A stretch of DNA of 64,000 bases from Alisma plantago-aquatica (Eukaryota > Streptophyta > Magnoliopsida > Alismatales > Alismataceae): the NCBI GenBank assembly GCA_963693085.1, contig OY856409.1, positions 1,617,909,711-1,617,973,710 of the forward strand, in the 5' to 3' direction. Of this stretch, positions 21,162 through 33,509 are shown piece after piece. The notes beneath the pieces are model-generated. The model made no database searches. It had not been told where the DNA came from and saw only the letters and a list, made by a program, of their open reading frames with translations. How positions within the stretch are numbered: the first letter of the stretch is position 1; the number at the start of each line of letters is the position of its first letter. The position numbers were made by a program, and so were the translations under genes.

Positions 21162-22172
21162 TCAAGTTTCAAGAGTAGCTCTCTTTCCATCCTTGTAGTT
21201 TCTTCCATATTCTTTGCCTAAATTTTTTTTAGAATCATGTAGGTTTACTTGACACTCTCCTCCTTCTAATACTTGATTGGTTATAAAAGTTGGAATGCCC
21301 ATTCGATGATAGGTCCCAATCCTAGAAAGTTTTATTGATCGCATCATCCCAATGTGTCTTCCCACTCCACCAAGAAGAAAAGGATCTTTCAAGCTTGATG
21401 TGGAAAAACAATGACCTCTTAGAAGATTTCTCACCATACAGTTCCTCAATGGTAGATATCTTTGGTTTGTATGGTGACGATTTAAGGCCATGCACCCCAT
21501 GATCATCATTGGTGCTCCTTGTCTTCCTCCTATTAAATCCCTAGTCTACATGGCCAAGGCGACATGAAAGATAGAAAAACATAGGAAAACATTTATACAT
21601 TGTATCCAACACAATCACATTTCCATTTTTATCCCTTACCTTTTCTATCCTCTTAAAAGGATTTTAGATGTCAAGGCCCATCCTAACCCTAGATGACTAC
21701 TCCCAGTAGAGTTTTTCACTATTAACCTAAACAACATAGTGTATTCTTCTAGTATTATTATGGATCACATCTTCAGATAGTCCCAGAGTTGTCCCAAAGG
21801 AAATCCATACAGTTGTATCCATAAAATAAATTTAGAGAAGTTAATACATCCATGAAGACCAATATAATCCACTACTTTGGATACCAAAAGGAGGACTACC
21901 TTTCAGCACCTTTCTCTTCTCTTTTAAATGAAAGAATTGCATTATGAGACCAAAGAATCCATTTGGTTGAACAACACCTTATTAGAGAGCGACAAAGCAT
22001 TGGTGAGTGTTCACTTCAAAGCCCAAAAAGTGTATGATCATTTGGTAAGAAGCCCCACCACCAAGGCAAGAGAGACTAGAACGACTTCTTCTTCGACCAA
22101 GTCCACTATGTCTTCCTCTTATTCTTTGTCCAATCCGAATAATGCACATCTATTGCCCAAGTCTTTAGCCAT
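21162..22172 (-). pseudogene. LINE ORF1 remnant, DUF4283 plus zinc-knuckle type
   Basis: On the minus strand an ATG at 22172 opens a broken frame with, in order, an acidic stretch, S-L-A-L-V-V-G-L-L-T-K and S-Y-T-F-W-A-L-K (the 'LVGRLLT...Y.F.ALK' start of DUF4283), W-I-Q-L-Y-G-F-P-L-G, then R-M-G-L-D-I-x-N-P and a decayed C-x-x-L-G-H zinc knuckle. This order is typical of plant L1 ORF1 RNA-binding proteins. Several frameshifts and stops occur. A 115-codon open segment (21162-21509) follows the knuckle. Same decay in copy 2 (about 49470-50480), so the damage predates the duplication. Confidence 0.65.
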
Positions 22173-23050
22173 AGTCAGGACATTGATCTTAGGAACACTA
22201 TGCAAGATAGGTAAAACCAAGAGGGAGGAGGGGTAAAAATCGGTTTCCTCCCTAATCACTAAAGTTGGTAGGGTTTCTGATGAGGGAGAAATATAGTATC
22301 CCTTGTTTGGTTTGTATAATTTTGTGGTTCATCTTTTTGCAATCTTTTCTAGTTCACATGGGAATGTGTTTTCTTAGATTGAACGCCCCTTGATATGTTT
22401 TTCTTTATTTTTCTCAATAAAAAGTCCTAAGATTTGAACTACAGCTAGTTTTATGGCACTAAAATGTATGAAATTGTTATGACTTTGCACATAATTTCAT
22501 AATTTTGATTAGAGTCCAATAGTTATAGATAGACATCATATTATTATCTTTTACTCTATAGTTCTTTTGTTGATAAATGTTAGAAATAGATTAAAAATAT
22601 TATGAGACAACTAGTTCTTGAATTATGGAATCATTATATGATTAAAAATTTAAGGATTCTTAAGATGGTCTTTATCGCATAGAAACTATCATTTCTATTT
22701 TCTATTTATTATCATTGTATGATTAAAAATTTAAGGATTCTTAAGATGGTCTTTATCGCATAGAAACTATCATTTCTATTTTCTATTTATTATCACCACT
22801 TCACTAAATCATGTGTTTAAGCACTACATGTGGGTTTTTAGAATTGAACCAAATCATCAAACAAAAGAAATTATATTTTACTACAATTTCTTGTTTAAAA
22901 TAACAAAGAGGAATTAGAAAATTGCATTGACTCCATCTAGATTCTACCAAAAGATATACTATATGTGATATGTACCATTTATTGTGGTATTATTGTGTTT
23001 CTCTAGAGATTGGCCATGAAGAGTACACTTAAAGATACATATGTTATTGA
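22173..23050. other. Centre of the inverted repeat, unassigned
   Basis: Holds the LINE ORF1 upstream region (with a G-rich plus-strand stretch near 22220) and AT-rich sequence with no recognisable coding. Contains an 81-bp tandem duplication at 22631-22792. Confidence 0.5.
22631..22792 (+). repeat. 81-bp tandem duplication, copy 1 only
   Basis: Two nearly identical 81-bp units (one A/G difference in the first bases). Copy 2 has one unit (about 50939-51019), so the duplication is private to copy 1 and recent. Confidence 0.95.
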
Positions 23051-23569
23051 TGATGCCACATGAAATACATTTGAATCAACACCAGAACCAATACCAAACA
23101 TGCTTAAGGTCTGCACAAGTGCTAGCACAATGCGAGCAACATGCAAGATCATGAGCAACAAGTAGGATCACCATTGGTTTGAGAGCCTACAAGATCTCTA
23201 CATCAAATCTAATGAGCATATGATTGATAAACTAGAGTTTATGTTGTTGAAATTCTAGATAGGAACTCTAGAGTGTTTAGAGATTAATCTCTTAAAACTC
23301 GACCTTTGCTTCAATACACATGAGCATTAATTTCTAATCATGGTCGGTTGATGACACTAATTTAAACACAGACAATCCCAGACTATGCATTAAGTATGGG
23401 TCCAAACTCCTTGTTGTGAAACATTGTTCCAAACACGTTGCATTAAATCTCTACTATTAAAACATCAAATCAATTTTTTAGGGGTGGGTTTTGGGGTAGA
23501 TGTTTTTCTAGTATTGTTTACTACAACATTTGGAGCAACAACTTGTCAGAGTAGATTTGGGTGCATTAA

Positions 23570-23946
23570 GTAGGTAATGATGGTTGAAACATGCAGGAGG
23601 TGTTTCTCACATCAATATAGATGTTGCAGTCGACAAGAATGATAAAGTTGCTTTGACCAAGTCTTCAAAAATGATTGAAGTTGTTCTAACAATGTGTGGT
23701 TAATGCTAGGTGTCCGTCGGATCTTGCTAAACCTTATTCTTCTCATGAAACAATCAAGAATGCATGAAACTCAAACCTAATCTCAAAACATACTCCATGA
23801 TTCTTACACATGCTCTGAAGAATCCTTCAAAAAAAAGGGAATACCTTGACATGCTATCTCAAGACATCATAAGGCTTACACGTTCTTTTTGTGATTTTCC
23901 TTTCAAGCACATTTTATGTTCTTGTAATGAGGATGCTATTATCTAG
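23570..23946 (+). pseudogene. LINE-type RNase H remnant (plus strand)
   Basis: Plus-strand counterpart of 19608-20085. I-N-I-D-V-A-V-D-K-N-D-K-V-A-L, then H-A-L-K-N-P-S-K-K-R-E-Y-L-D-M-L-S-Q-D-I-I align with the minus-strand remnant. It lacks the tryptophan-rich tail and is broken by stops. The two remnants point outward from the centre of the inverted repeat. Confidence 0.6.
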
Positions 23947-25739
23947 TAAAGAAGGATCTTTTGAGTATTGGTCATCTCATCATGGTATATTCACATCCTT
24001 GTAATTTTGTTACTATTACCCAAAACAATTCAATGCATTAACAAAATGGTGAAAGAATTTTCAAAACAACACTAAATGTATGTACCAATATGCGTTCATA
24101 TATATTGTCAAAAACATGAATATGCTCAAATAGAAATATGTGTCGTAGTCTAAGATTAAAAATAGAATGTTAACTAAAACTCTTCAAATTTTACAAGATA
24201 GATGTATTTGGTATGCTTAGAAATTAATTATGAATGCTCATTTATATATGTATGTATGTGTACAATGAATTAATTTAACACTATTGTAAATAAGGGACCA
24301 ATTTAATATATAGTTTAAAAAAACATTGGCATCATAATATAATTTAAAAACATTTTTGCATTGTATAGTTTTTTAAATAAATGCCTATTATTCATTGCAA
24401 ACATTGATAAATTCATCTTCTTCAAGGAGAAAAACTAATTATAATACGAGATATTTTAACATGATCTCAGTGGGCTGCATTTTATATTAAGATACTTTTA
24501 TTTATTGTGTCTGAATTACATATGTATTTTCGACCAGATGGATGGTTGTGTATAAAATTCAACACATTCCTTTGGGAAGGTGAATGCATATGAAATTTAG
24601 GGTTATTTTCCCAAAAAAGTGGTATTAAAAAAATCATTTTTAAATGGCTCTAGTATGTATATTGTTTTAGTATAGAGATGTTATTTTGGATTTCTTCTTT
24701 ATTTTATTTAATATTGATATGAAGACTTCCTCTAACATGTTCTCCTTACTATTTCCACATCCAACACTTAAGTTTAGTGTGCACAAACTCCTCTATAAAA
24801 GTCTCCCATGCTTCTTAGCAATTATAATACTTATAGCATGATGAAGGAAAGAACAGTAATAATAAGTGTGGAATATTTTATAAGATAATAAATAACAATA
24901 TAAAATTAATTAGTTTAATTGATTTTTAGTACTACAAATACTATGAGTAAGGAATTGAAATTCTTTTTCTCAATTAAAGTGTTACATATCTAATTAGGAA
25001 TGTAGTAACCTTTCTTGTATTTTCATGATATCTAAACCAACCCGTGCTCTAACATACACCAATGTGTGCATACATATTGATAACATTTTCTTTTGCAATG
25101 TAAAGGTGTAAGGTTTTTTTCTTTAATTAATATTAGTTAAAACACAATTTCTTTATCAATGTGTATCACTTGTAGTCATAGTTAAAAAGATTGTGTTATA
25201 TATCCACATAAAAAGTCTCAGATTATTTGTTGTCATATATATTTGTATTAGATAATTTTTATATTTATTTTTAATACATCACCTCTCTAATGGTATCATC
25301 ATCATATTATGACAAATAATTCAAATAGCAAAGAGCATAGGATAAAAACATAAATTGAAATATCAAAGTGATAACTAATATTGATTTCAAATCTTAAATA
25401 TTAATAACTCATTTGTTAACATTTATTCATCTTCAACAAATGTATTACAAAAAATTATGAATGTATCAATTGCATCTAAACCTTACAAGTGAAAGTAGAT
25501 AGATTAGTTTGGCATTATAACAAGCATTGATGGATTTCATGTTAACATTTGTGCACATATTTGTATGCTACACATTATAGACAATTAGATAAGATTATAT
25601 GTATATAATGCACTTAAAAACAAAAGGCATCATTATAACTATGAAGATGATAGATATAACAACAATTAAAGACTACACCTATGAAGGATGATCATTAAAA
25701 ACTAATATGAGGCATCCTTATGCTTAAATTCAACAAACT

Positions 25740-27757
25740 ATACAGATTGTGGGGGAGATGGCTCGGGGACGCGGAGGGCGTGGGACGGGTAGGGGGCGAA
25801 TCCCTAGCGGTCGTGGGGCAAATTCATCTCCGTTCAGTTTGTAGGAAAGAAACCCTACTGGGAGAAACTGGCAGGGTGGATTAGAAGGCAATGGCATCCC
25901 AGCGGGTCTATTGAGATCTTTACTGAAGAGAGGGAGGGGTTCATAATCAAGCTGCCATCCAAAACTGAGAATGATCAAGTGTTGGATGAGGCACCATGGT
26001 TCATGGATGGGTCACTGCTTATTTCCCATAAGTGGAAGCCTGGCGCTCCTCTTCCTCCTCTGTCCTTCTCTTAGGTTCCGATCTGGGTTAAAATCGAGAA
26101 TGTCAGTGTTCCTTAGATGCGAGATAGCATTGCAAAAGTTGCTAGTACAATAGGCAGGCTAATGGACTGCGATGATAGCTCAATGACTACTAGATGCCTT
26201 GGCACTGCAGCAGCCAGCGTTGAAGTGTGCAGTGGCTCCGCCTTGCCCAAGTCGACAAAGGTTGAATGGGACTCCATCGTCAAGCAACTGAAGATCGAGA
26301 TAGTTTCAAAACCTGGTTCATGCCCAAATTGCAAGTTGTTCGGTCACAGAGGTTCTTCCTGCCCGTATAAGGCCAGAAAACCTCCTTTGAACAACAATCT
26401 ACATGTTAGGTATGGGAAGAAGAAAGGTGTTTGTTTAAATGCCTCTTCAAAGAAGGTGGATATAGTTGCTACATATCTAGGGGGTTCATCATCGTTGATG
26501 GGTGGTACTGTTGAAGACGACGATTGCTTGCAGAATCTCATTGCTCAGCAGGTTTAAGACGTTGTCATTACCTGCAGTACATCGGCCTACGATCATATAC
26601 CCAAAGCTGTTAGAGACGGGATTATGAAACCAGACATGTTTGGGTCTTCCCTAATATGCAATCTCGATAGTCTCAATCTAGAATGGGAATTGGAGTTTGC
26701 TCGTAGCTTCTCTGAATCTTGGAAGGTTAATAAAATATGGGAAAGTGGTGGCTTCTCTACTGACTACCAACTTAGAAAAGAACAACTTTTGAGGAAGATG
26801 ATGGCTCCATGGATGACTCTTGTTCAGGTATTGAATCTGACTGTTTGGTGGTTGAATCCCTAGAGTTTGAGGAATCATGGGACAATAGGAAAAAGAAATC
26901 TGCAAAGATGAAGAGAGATGGGGTTGATTTTCTGCTTTGGCCCTCTTCTTTTTATGTTGCAGGTCTCAGGATGTGTGCATAAGGACTGATCAATGGGCTT
27001 GGTGTTGGTTTTTTCAAGGTTACATTGTTCTCTGTCTAGTTGACCACTCCTCACAATTTCAATGGTCAGCTTATTGCTAGTGGGTGAATGTTCAGTTTAA
27101 CAGGGACTCTATGGCTTTGAATCCAGTTCTGTGTCCTTGATGAGTGTCTTATCTGCCAGAGTAACCAGCTGGTTTTTCTGGCTTTACATATGAATTGATC
27201 GGATGATCTTTGGACTTTTATTCTTTGGCTTCAGTTTGGCTTTCTGTTGGCTGTTTAGTCCACTCACATTCAGGAAGATGAGGTTAATTCCAGTTGTGTG
27301 ATTTCTCAGTTGACTGATCCAATCTATGCAAAAGGATTAATGGTTCGTAGGTTTTTGTGGTTTTTCTATTTGTTTTCCAGAATTCTGATGACCCAAATAT
27401 TAGTAGCGGGCCTTATTGCGGTGCTACTCTTGCGAGTTCCTTGATCCTAAACTAACAATATTGGCTACCCTTGTTGTCATACTTTCATAAGATTGGATCT
27501 AATGCTATTGTCAATTTGAGTTGTTCGGGAGTGTCATTTTTTTTGTATCTCTGGTATCTCTTGAGTCTGTATTGCTATAATGTTCCTCCTATTATTTAGG
27601 TAGTTGATTACTAGTTAGTATCTTAGTGTGAGAATGCTTTGTTTAGTTGTTTGGATGCTTCATCCAGGTCTGTATTGGGGCGCAATCTTCTTTGTACCCA
27701 AAGTTTTGGGCATCAAATTTTTTAGTTACACGAATTTTTACTGACCAAAAAAAAATA
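25740..27757 (+). mobile_element. ORF1-only LINE (L1-type), copy 1
   Basis: Flanked by CAACAAACT (25731-25739 and 27758-27766). It ends with TTTTTACTGACC and a run of nine A, the usual 3' end of plant L1 elements, and begins GATTGTGGGGGAGATGG just before an ORF1 start. After ORF1 there is about 0.75 kb without reverse-transcriptase or endonuclease motifs. GC content is visibly above the flanks. Relative to copy 2 it has lost 315 bp between two TGGGG repeats (junction 25814-25818). Confidence 0.88.
25758..26982 (+). pseudogene. LINE ORF1 pseudogene (copy 1)
   Basis: Starts with an RGG-rich segment, then DUF4283 pieces (E-A-P-W-F-M-D-G-S-L-L and V-P-I-W-V-K-I), then a CCHC zinc knuckle C-P-N-C-K-L-F-G-H-R-G-S-S-C (intact), an acidic segment and a basic C-terminus ending near 26982. 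Breaks: the 315-bp deletion, a frame change before the DUF4283 part, a TAG before V-P-I-W (shared with copy 2) and a TAA at 26555-26557 (private). ORF1 proteins bind the LINE RNA. Confidence 0.75.
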
Positions 27758-28300
27758 CAACAAACTTGACTAGTGATCTTTACAACTTTTTTTAACTAAG
27801 TTCGCTTTATTTTCATAATAATATTGGCTATAAACAAGTATCTCTCTTCAAGACTCCATAAGGAGCTTCGTGTCTTATTGTTGTATTTTTTATTTTCTAA
27901 GAAATTATTATTGTCCAAATAATTAATGATAGTTTAATTATCGTGAATTGTGAAACCATTCAGTTTACTATGAAAATTGATGTTATTAAGAACATAAACA
28001 TGCTTAATTCTATTTAAGAGTACAAAATACCTAACTATTCTAGTTGCCTTGCTAGTAATGCCAAATTTTGACTTTTTTGTAGAAATAGAGTTTATTTATT
28101 GAATTATTTAACACTTATAAACATAGTGAGTATAGAGTTATTCAATACTATTACTCTTGTTGGGTAATTAAGTTTCATATATTTATATGTGCTTGTTCCT
28201 ACCAATCATGATATTGCTTCAAATTTGAAAATAATAATTATTAAAAAGTTGTCTTATGAACTTTTACTTTGGTTAATAAATGTTTAGATAAATCTAATTA

Positions 28301-31059
28301 CCTCAAAGACAATGTATATATAAGATTCTCTTAAATAGAGTGTCATTCATTAAAATACTACAATAATTTGACCTATATATTTAACAAAAATCATAAATGA
28401 TTATGTAGATAGAATATTTTATTAATTTTATGAAAAGAACGTATGAGTAGTCATATGTAGTCTATGGAATAATGAATCAAGAGTAATTTACCTCCCAGAA
28501 TATTCTTATGGTTTCTTTGATGAAACATAAGTTACACTACTTTGTAAATCACATATGTGATCTCTAATTCATAAAAATTAATAATTTTTTTGTATATAGT
28601 AATTCATTATTATGAGACATTTTAGATAGTCAATAGTTGATTGTATACCAATATGACCTTGGCAATGATAGTAGTTAAGTTGTGTTCATGAAAATGAGAA
28701 CGTATTTAATGTATATACATAACAATCTTCATGGAGTCACTTAATTTTACATGTATGCATACACTAAAATTAAAATAAGTGGGAATTTAGAAAGCCAATA
28801 GAGAAAACACCATCATATTAGTATATGAAATATAATTATGTTTAGTTGTTTATTTTCTAACAAGTTGAAAAATTGTAAAGTTGTGCATAGTATAATAGAA
28901 GAATTATATTAAAAAAATTGTCTTTCAGATTCTTTGTTGCATGTATTTCCATATACAACACCAATAGTTGCAAGTAATACTTGTTTTTCCCTTATATATT
29001 TGGCTAGTGCTTTGACTACTGCAATTCATAACAACATTTCCATATAAGTGAAAAGGCTCTACAAAATATGCTAGGAATTTGAAACTCAATTAAAAAGTCT
29101 TTCATTAGATTTTCCTATAAAATTTTAATGTTTTGTCATAATATAGTGAAGAATATTCTTGATGCAATTACTAATAGTATTTGGTGGTGCTAATTTAAAT
29201 TTAATGAGATATGTTGCACCAAGGTAATGGAGTTGCTTGAGAGTAATCATACATTTTCAATCCTTGAGGAGTAGGCTTATTAGAGTCAAGTTTGCTTTCT
29301 TTAACATTTTTGGTGTGTGGAACTAGATCTCCCACCTTTGAATGTGTTCTTTCATCATCCTCTTCCAAGATTTGACATTTTCTGAATCATTTGATCTAGG
29401 GTTTCTTCATCTACCTATGAAAGCCTTGTTCTACCAAAACTTTCTTTAGTGATTTATTTGATGCAATTCCTATAAATAATCACATAGCCTCACTAGTTGC
29501 AATGTATATGACTTGGAAGTGGGATTCTAGGGTTATGCATGGATGAATCGATAGAACTTGGAAACTATATTATGGGTTATAATGCTTTTTGTACCATTTT
29601 CTAACGTTCTCAAAAAAACTTGTCTTTGTGTATGTCAACATTGTAGGTGAAACATTCATTTCATGCTAAAACATCAACAACTTCTAGGGGGAAATTGGCC
29701 ACAACACTTCATTCAATTGAACTTGGTGTTGTTTTGTTCTTACGCTCACCACTATTCTCCTAATAATATATTAAATATGATATAATTATAATAATTTGTA
29801 TTCTTTAGGTTGGATGTATTCTTCATGAACAACACCACAATCGAGAATGAGATTTCAATCAAGAGGAATGAATTCTAGCACTGCTTGGGAATGTTCAAGT
29901 CCATAAAGTTGATACTATGAGAAAACCATTTTAATCACGGTCCTTCAACATGTTCTACCTTAATTTTAGATATTTCAATGATAAGAAATAATAAAAATCT
30001 GGTGGTGGTTTTCATTGCCTTACAACTGGGTGGAGATCCACCTATACTTGAATTGATTGTAGATTTGGATTTAGATACTAGGAAGTTATTCTTATTCATC
30101 CTTATCTCTTGTTATGAACCTAGAAATGTGGGTACATCGGGCTTCTACATGGTCTTTACCTAGTTCACCCCCTCAAATAACTTGAATTTATTGTGGATTT
30201 TGTATGATACCAAGAGGCTACTATTATACTTCCTTCCCTTCTATTATAGGCTAACATTATGGGTAAACTAGCTTCTACAAGGCCTTGCCCTAGTTATCCC
30301 ATTTAGATCTCATAGATGATGGAAGGTGTTCCACATCCCCTTCATTATGTTGCGTGCCATAGTCCATTTAGCAATGTTATTCTCTAGCTTGTTGGTGCAT
30401 CTTGTTTTGAACCTAACCTCCATGTCGCTCCTTATCTCTTTTGAATTCCTAATAAAATGAAATCAAGATTTATATTTGGAGGAATGTCTGATTTGGCATT
30501 GAGGAACTTGTAAGGTAGAGGTTGACTGACTGTAGGATAATAAATGTATCAGACATTTCAAAATTTCTATAATCCCCACTTCAAGAATATAAGAGTTGTC
30601 AATATGCTTGAAGCATACATGTTGATATTATCCTTTATAATTCCACAAAATGAAGCTTTGGCCATCCTAATCTTACTTTGATGAAGAGATTCATCCATGA
30701 TTGAGTTAGTTTAACCAGTCCTTTGGGAGGATTCTACCATGGCTGGTTTGGAGCTTCCTTCCCTAGCATATCATTAGTTGTGTTTTTGAATATTGAGAGA
30801 CATGTATTCACTTGTCTTAAAATAATTATAAAAGCATGGTCAGGATCATAAGGATGTAACATTTCCTCAAATTACTAAAATTTCATACTCCTATAACAAA
30901 ATACATAGGCTACACATCATCCCTAGTCTAACATATCATATTCCCTTGAAATAATTATGTAATGTTATTTTCATCAAATAGAATGGCATTGTTGGTTCTT
31001 TGAAGCTTCTTCCAAACTATAACCAAAAACTTGTAGTCGCATAGCATGTACAAGATTTT
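28301..31059. other. Unassigned sequence, mostly shared with copy 2
   Basis: AT-rich, no domain recognised on either strand. 28426-28530 (105 bp) is absent from copy 2. From 30363 on there is no counterpart in the window because copy 2 is interrupted by the Copia element. Confidence 0.5.
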
Positions 31060-32560
31060 CATTGCTTGTTATCAACAATGTATATAAGCTTATAATAATA
31101 AGACAATGTCTCTCTCTGTTGATATTCTTCGTGCGGTCAATGTGTAGTGTTTGTCATTGGAGATTCGGTGATCTTGAGAGGGTCTTTAAACTCCATATCT
31201 TTGTTCAACAACCATGTGTATGGGCATGATGCTACTTAATAGTTTTCTTACATGCCATTTTCAAGGTGAAGATGGGTAACTATGTTTTTGTGAACATTTG
31301 TTTATTGTCCATCTTACCAATTAGGTGGAACATGCTTGGAATGGCATACTAAGTATGAGGCTCAAACTAGTAATTGATAAACTTTCAACCCAATTTCATT
31401 CCAATTTTTGCAAAAAAAAACAACCTTGAGTTCCTTCAGATTCGATGTGATTAGTGTTGTGATGGACTGCCTTGACCCACCAATCCCTTCAAACTAAACA
31501 TTACCACCATTCATTACAATTCTTCCATTATTTTTTCAATGGTTTACTGGGTTCTTTAAAATAAACTTCCAGAGGGGTGTCATTTAAATGAACATATTAG
31601 GCTTAAATAACTCATCCCCAATGGACTCGTTTCTAAGTGGCATGTTCCCAACAAGTTTTCATCACCATTACTTCATTTAGGAATGTAGCCAATTGAATCT
31701 TACAACATTCTTCCAATCTTGTTTGAAACCATCTTGCCTCATGCTACTAAATGTGAATGACGTGTCTTATCAGTTTCACCTCAAAGGAAATTGTGGATTA
31801 ACTAATCATGTGACAGGCCATGATTAGATGTTGTGTCATCTAGATAAGATATAAGGGCATCTTTCTCAACACTAACTTCACTAGGGTCACTCATTTTGCA
31901 AAGGACATACTTATGTTTACAAAGTAAGAATTTTGAATTCAATGTTGTTGATAGTATCAAGATATAAGGCTTTGATGGCTTGAGCATATGGAATGGTACC
32001 CCATGGTGTTTACCTAGGTTATGAACCTGCTGATGTCATCCTTTCTAAAACTTGCTCAGCACGACTTCTTGGATGTTCTTGCGGATTAAGATGGATGGTT
32101 TATCCCTTGCAAGGATAAGGCTAAAACTTATCCTTAGGAATTTAAACAATACATCACTTTCTCATCTATGTTGTTAAGAAGTTAACAAACAACATGATGT
32201 CATTTGTTAAACATAAATGGGAGAGCCTTGTTCCACTCCTATTTGTTTATTTGGGCGTCGTATTCCTTCTTGATCCTCCATGGCTATAGTGTGGCTAATC
32301 TAGTATAGAGAAAGAACAAACATGTAGGGAGATCGTGGGTCTCCATGTGTAAACCCTCTAAATGTTTTGAGTGGTGGTAAGGTCTATCTGTTCTTGTCTA
32401 TAGAAATCTTACATGTTGTGATAATATTAATGATTAGATGAACTTTATATTGAGATTTCAAGAGTTCAATATTTATCAATAAAATTGGATTGAAGGGCCA
32501 AAATACTAATAAATGGTTTAGACAATCAAATTACAATTATATTTTTTAAAATTGACATCA
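31060..32560 (-). pseudogene. Decayed LINE reverse-transcriptase fragment A
   Basis: On the minus strand, from about 32450 downward: I-I-N-I-I-T-T-C-K-I-S-I, then R-G-F-T-H-G-D-P (the R-G-L-R-Q-G-D-P-L-S-P block of plant L1 RT), then L-S-H-L-C-L-T-N-D-I-M-L-F-V where the catalytic F-A-D-D should be (here T-N-D). The rest is thumb-region sequence with many stops. Nucleotide similarity to fragments B and C shows common origin. Inactive. Confidence 0.7.
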
Positions 32561-33509
32561 TGTCAAAACAATAGCAAAAACTCATTTATTACCCACATAT
32601 AGTCATTGGTTCAATGGATATTGGAATCTTGGAGGCATATCAACAAGGAGTCCAATTTTAATGTGCATGTAGTCAATCTGTATTATTGAGAACTCTTCCA
32701 CTATATTTTTATGTGTACACTGCATCTCCACACAATGTTGTCTCCAACATAGTGCAGACAATCTAGTAAGAAAAAATAAGTAACTAGCTTAATAGGAAAG
32801 ATGAGTTGGTGTGGGATTGTTATTGTTTAATATTGAATTTGTGGAGAAAGTGTAAACCAAATAAGTTGACCCAGTCAAAGGGTTGGTGAGCCAATAAAGG
32901 GGAGGATATCCCCAATCATTTGTTACGCAATGAGAACTTCTTTGAAAAAAGGGTGACAGGGTCAAAAAAGGTTGTTGGAAAAGAATAAAGGAGAGTGGGG
33001 GATTAGGATAAGGGAGATTATGGAACTGTGTGATGATTGGAATGGAAAGATGCAATAGTTGGAAAAAGGAAAGACACAATCAACATAAAGAAAAAAAGAT
33101 TGAATCATTGTAGATTGAGAAAAAGAGTTACTAGATAAAGGGTGTAGATGAGAGAAGAAGGGAGGTGCTTGCAATAAAAAATCATTTAGTGCAACCAAAT
33201 AAAGCACTAACTTATTAGGAATGAGTCTGTGGATCATCATCAAGATGGTTTTTGATAAAGGTCTATGAGAAATATAAAAGATAAGTACAATGGCACCGCG
33301 AGGTCTGTAGGAATGCTATGAAAGAATGATTTCTTGATAAAAGAAGGGAGGAGATGAACATGGAGGCTGGGATGATGCCTGGCTAGCGTCTCATCCAAGA
33401 AGAGATGAAATAATCCTCCATGAGGAGGCTTTCTCTATTTCTCCCTCAGGTTCGGAATCATGGAGAGATATAGGGGTTTTTGTAGATCTTAATTTTCATT
33501 ATGGAAGTT
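32561..33509. other. Spacer between RT fragments A and B
   Basis: No homology to the other spacer and no recognisable coding. The 93-96-codon minus-strand frames at 32789-33243 are low-complexity Phe/Ser/Pro/Leu and look fortuitous. Confidence 0.4.

Larger units (their letters stand above)
23050..28300. repeat. Large inverted repeat, right arm (copy 1)
   Basis: Inverse of 16183-20420; see the paired segments there. The 2.0-kb ORF1-only LINE (25740-27757) is an insertion in this arm: homology to the left arm stops at 25739 and resumes at 27758. The outer end of the homology, near 28300, is gradual and uncertain. Confidence 0.85.
1..30362 (+). repeat. Segmental duplication, copy 1 (interrupted)
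   Basis: Base 1 aligns with 41469, and the two sequences then run together in the same orientation to 30362 (aligned with 58798), apart from the 13.2-kb insertion at 2964-16164. Sampled stretches differ by roughly 2-3% by eye, plus scattered indels. Homology is present at the first base, so the true left end may lie outside the window. Copy 1 ends only in the sense that copy 2 is interrupted by a Copia element at the matching point. Whether 30363-41468 belongs to the repeat unit or is a spacer cannot be decided here. Confidence 0.95.

Noticed and set aside
21928..22236. 102-codon plus-strand ORF, present in both segmental copies (50233-50544)
   Set aside because: Antisense to the LINE ORF1 remnant, whose DUF4283 motifs read on the minus strand; its conservation reflects the recent duplication.
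32789..33243. Two overlapping minus-strand ORFs of 93-96 codons
   Set aside because: Low-complexity Phe/Ser/Pro/Leu, no start context or conservation to support a gene, located between LINE fragments.
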